64,000 nucleotides of DNA from Ornatilinea sp. (GTDB lineage: Bacteria; Chloroflexota; Anaerolineae; Anaerolineales; Anaerolineaceae), in the NCBI GenBank assembly GCA_018433975.1, contig JAHDQE010000067.1:1-64000 (forward strand). The letters are read 5' to 3'. The notes under the pieces are model-generated. The model ran no database searches, was not told where the DNA came from, and saw nothing but the letters and a program-made list of their open reading frames with translations. This document shows positions 45,503 through 52,331 of this stretch, one piece after another. Each line of letters opens with the position of its first letter. Position 1 is the first letter of the stretch. The position numbers and the translations under genes were made by a program.

Positions 45503-46006
45503 TCAGAACAGGGAAAGCTGGGGGGAATCCTGCTGCTCATACGGCAGGTCGGGCGGCAGGCCGGGCTGGCTGGCTGCCTGAACCGCCAGCCGGTCGCAGC
45601 GTTCGTTTTCTTTATGCCCGGCATGCCCCTTCACCCAGGTAAAACTCACCCGGTGCTGGGCGCACAGGTCCAACAACTGCTCCCAGAGATCGGGATTCAA
45701 CGCCTTTTCCCGTTTGTTCTTTTTCCACTGGTTGGCACGCCAGCGCTGCGCCCAACCCTGGTTAATTCCATCGGCAACATATTTTGAATCGGTCATCACC
45801 GCCACTTCACCGGGAGTTTTCAGGGCTTTCAGGCCCTCAATCACCGCCATCAGCTCCATCCGGTTGTTGGTCGTCCGGCGGTAGCCGCCGGAAAGTTCCT
45901 TGCGGTGAGCCCCCTGAATCATCACCACGCCGTAGCCGCCAGGTCCCGGGTTGCCGATACTGCTGCCGTCGGTATACATCAAAATTTTCGGTAGGTTTTT
46001 TACCAT
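45503..46006 (-). CDS. rnhA: Ribonuclease HI
   Basis: The 167-residue enzyme cleaves RNA in RNA-DNA hybrids. The D-E-D-D catalytic set is visible in [11 protein letters not shown] (Asp13), [16 protein letters not shown] and [11 protein letters not shown], and the basic handle [12 protein letters not shown] is present. The C-terminus carries a short Pro/Gln-rich tail ending SPQLSLF, which resembles a clamp-binding (QLxLF) peptide. That could tether it to the replication sliding clamp; this is inference. Start ATG 46006 has AGAGG upstream. Confidence 0.95.
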   Translation of the reverse strand: MVKNLPKILMYTDGSSIGNPGPGGYGVVMIQGAHRKELSGGYRRTTNNRMELMAVIEGLKALKTPGEVAVMTDSKYVADGINQGWAQRWRANQWKKNKREKALNPDLWEQLLDLCAQHRVSFTWVKGHAGHKENERCDRLAVQAASQPGLPPDLPYEQQDSPQLSLF

Positions 46007-46037
46007 TAACCTCTCAATTCTTTTCGCTCAATAATTC

Positions 46038-46607
46038 CTATCCAATAATCAACTCATCCAGACTCCGTTTGGGAACATGGTGCTTTCCGTCTGCGTCGCG
46101 CCAGTATTTTATCTCGCCATCCGGCTTCACCGCTTCAATGACCACCTGCTCAACCGGCCTTCCCAAAGCGATCACCAGCAGAATCTGATACCGTTCCGGG
46201 ATTTTCAGCACCTCACGCAGCCTGTCCCGCTGGATGGAGCCGATCATACACCCGCCGTATCCCGCCTCAACCGCCCCCAGCAGGATGCTCTGGGCAGCAA
46301 TGCCCGTATCCCTGTCGAAGGATTTGCCAATCTCGGTATCCCCCAACAGGATAATATAGGCCGCCGGACGTTCGCCGGGCTCGGGGCCCTTCCAATTCTT
46401 GAGATAACCCGCCCAAGCCAGGCAGTCAAAAATCGCTGCATTGCGTTCCGCCTGGTTGGAAAGCAAAAACTTAAGCGGTTGAATATTCGCTCCCGAAGCG
46501 GATAACCGGGCCAGATCCACCCAGGCCCGAAGCTGTTGTTCACCGATGGAGGTACTTTCCTCAAAGCGGCGGTAGCTTCTGTTTTGAGCAATCAGGTCTT
46601 TCAACAT
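46038..46607 (-). CDS. Nitroreductase family protein
   Basis: The protein of about 189 residues shows the FMN-dependent nitroreductase pattern: NRSYRRF early, DLARLSASGANIQPL, and EAGYGGCMIGSI followed by IPERYQILLVIALGRP. The FMN-contacting Arg and Ser/Gly residues are retained. The length is typical. ATG 46607 has GGAGGG 8 bases upstream. The substrate is unknown; family members reduce nitro compounds, quinones or flavins. Confidence 0.88.
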   Translation of the reverse strand: MLKDLIAQNRSYRRFEESTSIGEQQLRAWVDLARLSASGANIQPLKFLLSNQAERNAAIFDCLAWAGYLKNWKGPEPGERPAAYIILLGDTEIGKSFDRDTGIAAQSILLGAVEAGYGGCMIGSIQRDRLREVLKIPERYQILLVIALGRPVEQVVIEAVKPDGEIKYWRDADGKHHVPKRSLDELIIG

Positions 46608-46707
46608 CCTAAACACCCTCCCGATTTAGCTTACGGATTTCATAACGATCCAACGTCCTCTTATTGTAACCAATTTAATCCCATACCCACGGGAATTGTC
46701 CGGAGGC

Positions 46708-47577
46708 TTACCCTTTAAACACCGGCTCTTCCAACCCGCGCACTCCGGGCCGGATGCGCAGCAGATCACCCGCAAAGGGCTGTTTCTCATGACCGCCTTC
46801 CGGAATCCAGGCCCGCGAGGAGGTGATATACAGTTCATCCAGTTTTTCCCCGCCAAACATCACACTCGAAGGGAACTGGACGGGAACGGGTACCTCCCGG
46901 TCCAGCGCTCCGTCAGGGGTGTAGCGGCAGATCTTCCAGGCGTCCCAGCGGGCGCTCCAGATATATCCTTCAGCGTCCACCGTCAGGCCGTCCGGTTCGC
47001 CCTCATTCTCCGGCGTCCGGACCAGAACCCGTTTATTCGAAATGCTTCCGCTCTCCGGGTCAAAGTCATAGGCATTGATGCAGCGCCGTGCGGAATCGGT
47101 GAAATACATCGTGCGGTTGTCCGGGCTCCAGCCGGTCCCGTTGGATATGGTGACCCCGGTCTCCAGGGTATGCACGCTCAGGTCGGGGTCCAGACGGTAA
47201 AGGCTGCTGGTCTCTCCGTATTCCGTGGTCATGGTGCCCGCCCAGAACCGCCCCTGACGGTCCACCGCGCCGTCGTTGAAGCGTGCCTTTGGCTTGCCCT
47301 CTTCCAGTCCAATGATTTTTTCCAGCCGTTCAAACTCCGGGTCAAGAAAGGCAAAATGCTTTTCGGTAGTCGCCACCCATCCGCCTCCGGCACGCAGGCC
47401 AATGCAGGTCACCATCTCGCCGGGGTCAAAGGCTTTCGTTTCCCGGGTGGTGGGGATCAATTTCCAGATCTTTCCGCCAAACATATCCAACCAGTACAGA
47501 GCTCCCGCTGCGGGGCTCCACAGCGGCCCTTCGCCGTGCATATTGTGGCACGAAACCACGTGTTCGATTTCACTCAT
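46708..47577 (-). CDS. SMP-30/gluconolactonase family protein
   Basis: The protein of about 289 residues is a six-bladed propeller of the SMP-30/LRE family. EGPLWSPAAGALYWLD, RFNDGAVDRQGRFWAGTM, ISNGTGWSPDNRTMYFTDS and GEPDGLTVDAEGYIW carry the Glu, Asn and Asp metal ligands. Characterised members hydrolyse sugar lactones. ATG 47577 has GAGGAC upstream; an ATG at 47601 is in frame. No sugar pathway genes adjoin, so the substrate is open. Confidence 0.9.
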   Translation of the reverse strand: MSEIEHVVSCHNMHGEGPLWSPAAGALYWLDMFGGKIWKLIPTTRETKAFDPGEMVTCIGLRAGGGWVATTEKHFAFLDPEFERLEKIIGLEEGKPKARFNDGAVDRQGRFWAGTMTTEYGETSSLYRLDPDLSVHTLETGVTISNGTGWSPDNRTMYFTDSARRCINAYDFDPESGSISNKRVLVRTPENEGEPDGLTVDAEGYIWSARWDAWKICRYTPDGALDREVPVPVQFPSSVMFGGEKLDELYITSSRAWIPEGGHEKQPFAGDLLRIRPGVRGLEEPVFKG

Positions 47578-47693
47578 TCTATGTCCTCTGTTCCTTTCCA
47601 TCCTCTTCAGAGGGCGCAGCCGGTCTGCTGTGCCTCCAAATCCGTACCTGTTTATTTTACAATCAAACGCGAAGTTAATCCGTTAAATCAAAA

Positions 47694-47720
47694 CCATCAC
47701 CCAACAAACTCGGGTGATGG
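47694..47720 (-). terminator. Intrinsic terminator of the larger Thr/Pro-rich membrane protein gene
   Basis: A perfect 9-base stem (47694-47702 with 47712-47720) has a 9-base loop and a T-rich minus-strand tail. Confidence 0.72.
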
Positions 47721-47779
47721 CAGTCATCCAATGAAGATTTACCGGATCGATAAAGAGACAGCAGACGTTTGGAAAACGA

Positions 47780-48703
47780 TCAACGATGCGGCCAGGGGTT
47801 CCACGGCGATGGCCGGTGGGGTCTGGGGTAGTGCCAGCCGGGGTTCGCATCCGTAGGCTGTGGGTCCTGTGGGGAATCGGTAGGTTCTTGAGGAGGCTCC
47901 GGCGTATCGGCGGGAGGCGCTGAAGTAGGCGGAACCGCAGTAGGCGCCGCGGGAGGCGGTGAAGTCGGGGGAATTGCGGTAGGCTGTGCAGTGGGCGGTA
48001 TTGCGGTAGGCGCTGCGGGCGGCACCTGTGTGGCAGTGGGTTGTGGTGTTTTCGGCAAAGAGGTCGGCACGTTAGAAGGGGTCTGTGAAGCGGCCGGAGG
48101 TCTGGAGGTCTTCGTAGGCAGAGAAGTTGGCGTATACGAAGGCACCGTCGTGGCGGTACTGATCGGGTTATGGGGTTTCGGCAGGTCCTGTTCTGTAGCT
48201 GTAGCAGTGGCCGTTGCCATGACCGTTGCCGTCGGGTATACCGTCGGGACGGTCGGACTGGTCGTTTCGGTATAGATCGCCGTAGCCGTTGCTTCCCGGG
48301 TCGGGCGCGTGGTCGGTTGATTCGTGGGCTGGCGGAGCGTCGGCTCGCTGGTCGGCGGCTGGAAGGTGGGCACCGGGGTCTTCAGGCTTTCCCGGATCTT
48401 CTCAATCTGCTCTTCGGCACTGCCTGACTCCGCCCCCTCCTGAACCACCTGTTCTACCAGATCCATTGAAACCGCGGGGATGACATAATCCCGCAGGTCT
48501 GCGCTGTAATCCGCCTCAAACTGGGAATGGACGGAGATGGGCATCTGTCCCAGACTGATGGCCTGGGCCCGGGTCGGGTCCAGCAAGAACCAGCCTAAAA
48601 CAGCCAGCCCAAACGCCAGAATCAGTACAATAAAATTCCGCCAGGGCAGTGGCTCACGGAAAAAATGAAGGATGGAGGTTCTCTTTCGAATGACTTTGCC
48701 CAT
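47780..48703 (-). CDS. Membrane-anchored Thr/Pro-rich protein, paralogue A
   Basis: The protein of about 307 residues has an N-terminal membrane helix (about 22-43), then a conserved block of about 60 residues (MPISVHSQFEADY, YVIPAVSMDLVEQVV) and a tail of about 190 residues made largely of Thr, Pro and Ala. The tail ends in a His/Pro/Arg-rich motif (HYPRPHRPSPWNPWPHR). The conserved block also occurs in the protein at 49050-49706, defining a small unnamed family. It is probably an extracytoplasmic stalk. The start is uncertain (ATG 48703, or GTG 48718). A structured-looking leader precedes it. Confidence 0.7.
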   Translation of the reverse strand: MGKVIRKRTSILHFFREPLPWRNFIVLILAFGLAVLGWFLLDPTRAQAISLGQMPISVHSQFEADYSADLRDYVIPAVSMDLVEQVVQEGAESGSAEEQIEKIRESLKTPVPTFQPPTSEPTLRQPTNQPTTRPTREATATAIYTETTSPTVPTVYPTATVMATATATATEQDLPKPHNPISTATTVPSYTPTSLPTKTSRPPAASQTPSNVPTSLPKTPQPTATQVPPAAPTAIPPTAQPTAIPPTSPPPAAPTAVPPTSAPPADTPEPPQEPTDSPQDPQPTDANPGWHYPRPHRPSPWNPWPHR

Positions 48704-48718
48704 ATAAATTTGATGCAC

Positions 48719-48905
48719 ACCTTACCATTTTGGCAGTCAATGCCCTATTACAGCGATCAGGGTATCCGGCAGTTACGCAGTAGATCCGGGAGTCGAGCTC
48801 CTGTGGTTGAGAGGACTTGATCCGGCTTAACTTATTCACTTTGAGTACGCGTTGAAAGTGGGATGTAGCAGCCTTATCGGCCGCGGTCCCAATCATCTTA
48901 GCATG
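48719..48905 (-). ncRNA. Unassigned, structured-looking 5' leader upstream of paralogue A
   Basis: The minus strand holds several local hairpins: CACTTT with AAAGTG (48859-48842 region), GGAG with CTCC, and CCCT with AGGG. Conserved-looking sequence runs right up to the start of the gene, and no plausible coding frame exists in it. It does not match c-di-GMP, TPP, cobalamin or ydaO riboswitch patterns that I can recall. This is a candidate only. Confidence 0.25.
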
Positions 48906-49049
48906 AAACAGGGGAAGAGACGAGTAATTTTTAGCGTTAAAAGCCGGTTTGTAAGGGAATTGTTAGGTTATAGTAATGAAATAATATGTATTTCGTTCCG
49001 GTAAACATTTTGCCCCCTGATAAATTACCACGCGTGAATAAAGTGGATT
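48906..49049. other. AT-rich spacer between the two Thr/Pro-rich paralogues
   Basis: These AT-rich bases contain likely promoter sequence for the leader of paralogue A. No gene was seen. Confidence 0.4.
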
Positions 49050-49706
49050 TTATGGCCGGGCAGGTTTTGTCTTCTTGATCTTCACCGGGTTGGTGGGATT
49101 CACTTTTTTGTCCGGTTTGGGGGTGCTGACCGTTTTGGGAGCCTTCGTGGGTTTTTGCAAAACCGGCCCGGCCTGGGTAGGACGCACGGGCAGGTGGCCA
49201 ACCGATGTTGGGGTGGCTTCCGGCAGCAGTATTTCGGAGGGTGTTGAGGTCGGCAGCACAACAATCAACGCACTGGTGGGTTCCGGAGACGGCCGAGGCG
49301 TTGCCGTTGCAGCCGGAAGAGTCTTTTTGGGTTTACTTTCCTCTTCGCTTTCAGATTCGTCGGACGTTGCAGTGTTCTGGATCACCACCGCAGACGCGGG
49401 GAGATTTCCCGTGGGCGGATCGTACTCGGAATTGCCGGATGAAGCCGCAGAATCCCGGATGACCTCGTCAATCAGATCCAGAGAAATGGCCGGGACCAGA
49501 TAATTGTTAGAGTCAACCGTATAGTCCGCAGCATAGGCCGAATGCATTGCGACCGGAATAGCCCCGGGCGCTTTCGCCATCACCCGGATGGGGTTGAACA
49601 TCACCCAGCTCAACAGCAGCATGCCTGCCAGCGTGATCAGCACAGCAAACAAACGCCAGAAAGAAGATGTTGCCCGAGAACTGAAAAATAACTGAAAGAC
49701 GTTCAT
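49050..49706 (-). CDS. Membrane-anchored Thr/Pro-rich protein, paralogue B
   Basis: The 218-residue protein has an N-terminal membrane helix (about 18-38), then IPVAMHSAYAADY and YLVPAISLDLIDEVI, the same block as in paralogue A (x-P-(I/V)-x-x-HS-x-x-x-ADY and (V/I)PA(V/I)S(M/L)DL). The tail is Thr/Pro/Lys-rich. I find no recognised domain. The basic C-terminus (PDKKVNPTNPVKIKKTKPARP is lysine-rich) could contact wall polymers. ATG 49706 is preceded by GGGTGGG. Confidence 0.7.
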   Translation of the reverse strand: MNVFQLFFSSRATSSFWRLFAVLITLAGMLLLSWVMFNPIRVMAKAPGAIPVAMHSAYAADYTVDSNNYLVPAISLDLIDEVIRDSAASSGNSEYDPPTGNLPASAVVIQNTATSDESESEEESKPKKTLPAATATPRPSPEPTSALIVVLPTSTPSEILLPEATPTSVGHLPVRPTQAGPVLQKPTKAPKTVSTPKPDKKVNPTNPVKIKKTKPARP

Positions 49707-50582
49707 TCTTTACCCACCCAAATTTTAATTTATGTATTTTAAATCTAACACATTACTAACCAATCTTCCAACCTTTAACACCCGCCTTGCAAGATTGTAA
49801 AGTTCAAAAATGAAAAACGCTCCGGAGATCATCCGGAGCGCATATGGATTCAAGTTGAAACCAGCCGGTAGACAATAGGCTGGGTAGAGGGCGAAGCCCA
49901 AAACCCGCCAAAACCGGACAGGTAAACGTAAAAAATTAGCGGGAAGCCACACAGGGCCAACACCCTTCTCGCAACAACAGGGGCAGCTTACAACCATTCC
50001 AATTCCTCGTGTCTTTGCGAGCGGACGCAGTGAGCGAAGCAATCTCCAACCAGCAAAAACGCGGGCCAATGCTTTCCCTGCGCATACCCCCCCGAACCAG
50101 CGATGGTGCAGCCAGTAGCAACCGTAGGCTGGGTAGAGGGCGAAGCCTGAAACCCACCAAAACCGGACAGGCAGAACGCAAAAAAATTAGCAGGAGACTA
50201 CACAGGACCGACACCCTTCTCGCAGCAACAGGGGCAGCTTATAACAATTCCCTTCCCTCGTGTCTTTGCGAGCGAACGCAGTGAGCGAAGCAATCTCCAA
50301 CCAGCAAAAACGCAGGCCAATGCTTTTCCTGTGCGTATTACCCCGAACCAGTTATGGGGCAAAAAGAGCCAAAGTAAAGGCGTATGAATTCAAGTTAAAT
50401 TATTGGTTTTGGCGCGCTGCCCAGTACACCTTTGCGTCTTACTAAGAACACCTATATTAACGTCCAAAAAGCGATCTGCCGGGCTGGCTTCATTTCTGTT
50501 AATTTATTCAATTTAATTTATAATGTGAAGAAGCAATCTGCTCATCGCGGAGTAGACACCACACAGGATACGGAAAGCATTT
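49707..50582. repeat. Gene-free region with two tandem composite repeats left of rsgA
   Basis: Two diverged copies of a unit of about 250 bases are present (a GTAGAG landmark at 49884 and 50133). Each holds a degenerate REP-like start (GGCTGGGTAGAGGGCGAAGC), an internal spacer, and a conserved 76-base core (50005-50080 and 50256-50331) containing CGTGTCTTTGCGAGCG. Frames that cross the repeats translate the repeat itself and are not genes. Confidence 0.8.
49818..49840 (-). terminator. Leftward intrinsic terminator with no obvious gene
   Basis: CGCTCCGGA (49818-49826) and TCCGGAGCG (49832-49840) form a perfect stem followed by a T-run on the minus strand. The only genes on its right are rsgA (opposite strand) and, beyond the repeats, the cyclase. 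Confidence 0.75.
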
Positions 50583-51653
50583 ATGGATAAACTGGAAAGC
50601 ATTGGGTATAGTGAATGGTTCCAAAGTCAAGCGGACATAGATCAAATTGCTGCTCATGAAGTCGCGCGCGTCGTTTCAGTGCACAAAGACAGCTATGCCG
50701 TAACAAAAGGTCATGGCGAAGTATTTGCCGAGTTGTCGGGGAATTTGTACTATACGGCAAATTCTTCTTCAGACCTGCCAACAACCGGAGACTGGGTTTA
50801 TGCTGATTTTTATGATGACGACTCTCACGCAATCATCCATGGAGTGTTACCCAGAAAAACGTTATTAAAAAGAAAAACATCCGGAAAGTTAGTAGAATTT
50901 CAGCTGATCGCGGCAAATATTGACGTTGCCTTCATTATTCAATCCCTGGATTACAATCTGAATCTGAGAAGATTAGAGCGCTATCTGGTGATGGTAAACG
51001 AAAGCGGGATCACCCCGGTGATACTGCTGAGCAAGTACGATCTGATATCTCCGGATAAGGTTGAGGAGATAAAGGAAAATATTTTAAGGATCGCTCCTCA
51101 AACGACTGTTTGGGCTTTTAGCAATGTGAGTGGGGAAAATATTGATACGATTAAAAGTGCTTTACTGCCTGGGCATACTTACTGTTTGCTGGGCTCATCT
51201 GGCGTTGGGAAAACCACTCTTTTAAACAGTATCCTGGGCAGCGAACAATTTGAAACGCAAGCTGTGAGCAGCAAAAAATACAGCAAAGGCAGGCACACCA
51301 CGACAAGCCGGGAACTAATCCAGCTAGAGAATGGAGCGCTGCTGATAGACACCCCCGGGATGAGAGAACTCGGCAACATGTCTGTTGATACGGGTCTTGA
51401 TGAAACATTTTCTGAAATAGCAGAGCTGGTCCAACACTGTAAGTTTGCGAATTGCACGCATACCATAGAAAAAGGTTGCGCGATATTAGCAGCAATAGAA
51501 GCAGGTGAATTGGATAAAAAACGTTACAAAAACTATCTGAAAATGAAAAAAGAATCAGCGTTTAACGAAATGTCTTATTCCGAGAAAAGGAAAAAGGATA
51601 AAGATTTTGGAAAGATGGTTAAATCAACCCTGAAAAACAAAAATAACCGGTAG
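50583..51653 (+). CDS. rsgA: Ribosome biogenesis GTPase RsgA, AT-rich and repeat-flanked
   Basis: The 356-residue circularly permuted GTPase matures the 30S subunit. It has an N-terminal OB fold, G4 LLSKYD, G1 GSSGVGKTT (about 203-211), G2/G3 GRHTTTSRE and DTPGMREL, and the zinc site CKFANCTHTIEKGC (about 286-299). All motifs are in place and it is full length. Its base composition is clearly AT-richer than its neighbours, and tandem repeats flank it on both sides, which points to acquisition or transposition. It is not evident whether this is the only rsgA in the genome. Confidence 0.92.
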   Translation: MDKLESIGYSEWFQSQADIDQIAAHEVARVVSVHKDSYAVTKGHGEVFAELSGNLYYTANSSSDLPTTGDWVYADFYDDDSHAIIHGVLPRKTLLKRKTSGKLVEFQLIAANIDVAFIIQSLDYNLNLRRLERYLVMVNESGITPVILLSKYDLISPDKVEEIKENILRIAPQTTVWAFSNVSGENIDTIKSALLPGHTYCLLGSSGVGKTTLLNSILGSEQFETQAVSSKKYSKGRHTTTSRELIQLENGALLIDTPGMRELGNMSVDTGLDETFSEIAELVQHCKFANCTHTIEKGCAILAAIEAGELDKKRYKNYLKMKKESAFNEMSYSEKRKKDKDFGKMVKSTLKNKNNR

Positions 51654-52331
51654 TACCAAACAAGCGTTTACGCAAGCGTTAGGACCCATTAATAAAAACT
51701 CGGCGTCTTAATCGCTTGATTTCCAAGTTCCATCGCTTATGTCCCCAGCACAAACCAACTGACAGGTTGGGTAGAGGGCAAAGCCCGAAACTCAACAACT
51801 ACAAGCTATAAGCGCGAGAAGAGACAGGCACCGACCCCACGGGGTTCTGAATACCCTCTGTACTGGCAGCCTTTTGTAAAACATTTTATTCCCTCGTGTC
51901 TTTGCGAGCGAACGCAGTGAGCGAAGCAATCTCCAACCAGCAAAAACGCGGGCCAATGCTTTCCCTGTGCGTACCCAATCAAACTGACCGGTAAGCTGAG
52001 TAGAGAGCAAAGCCCGAAAACCAATAACTACAAGCTATAAGCGCGAGAAGAGACAAACACCGACCCCATAGGATTCCGAATATACTCTGTCCTGGCGGCT
52101 TCTTGTGAAATATTCCATTCCCTCGTGTCTTTGCGAGCGAACGCAGTGAGCGAAGCAATCTCCAACCAGCAAAAACGCGGGCCAATGCTTTCCCTGCGCG
52201 TACCCAATCAAACTAACCGGTAAGCTGGGTAGAGGGTAAGACCCAAAATCCAACAACTACAAGCTATAAATATGAGAAAAGACTAGCACCGAACCCATAG
52301 GGTTCTAAATATCCCCCGTATTCCACCGGTA
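51654..52331. repeat. Gene-free region with tandem composite repeats right of rsgA
   Basis: Two full units with a period of 229 bases (GTAGAG landmarks at 51771, 52000 and a truncated third at 52229) carry the same 76-base core (51892-51967 and 52121-52196) as the left-flank repeats. The sequence between cores is a second subtype (ACAACTACAAGC...). Short leftward frames here are repeat translations. Confidence 0.8.

Noticed and set aside
46696-47856. Long rightward frame opposite the SMP-30 gene
   Set aside because: It is the antisense shadow of the SMP-30 gene and the Thr/Pro-rich gene's 3' end, whose strand has the conserved protein.
48654-48896. 80-codon leftward frame over the leader of paralogue A
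   Set aside because: The region looks structured and non-coding; the frame overlaps the start of the annotated gene and lacks a ribosome-binding site.
48719-48905. TPP, ydaO or c-di-GMP riboswitch in the leader
   Set aside because: A fragment (ACCCTGATC...) loosely recalls TPP and others, but the required conserved cores are missing.
49725-50445. Leftward and rightward frames of 60-114 codons left of rsgA
   Set aside because: They translate the repeat units (VFAGWRLLRSL-type text) and have no ribosome-binding sites of their own.
51792-52256. Four leftward frames of about 70 codons right of rsgA
   Set aside because: Their sequences repeat each other because they lie in the tandem repeats; no family resemblance or start signal.
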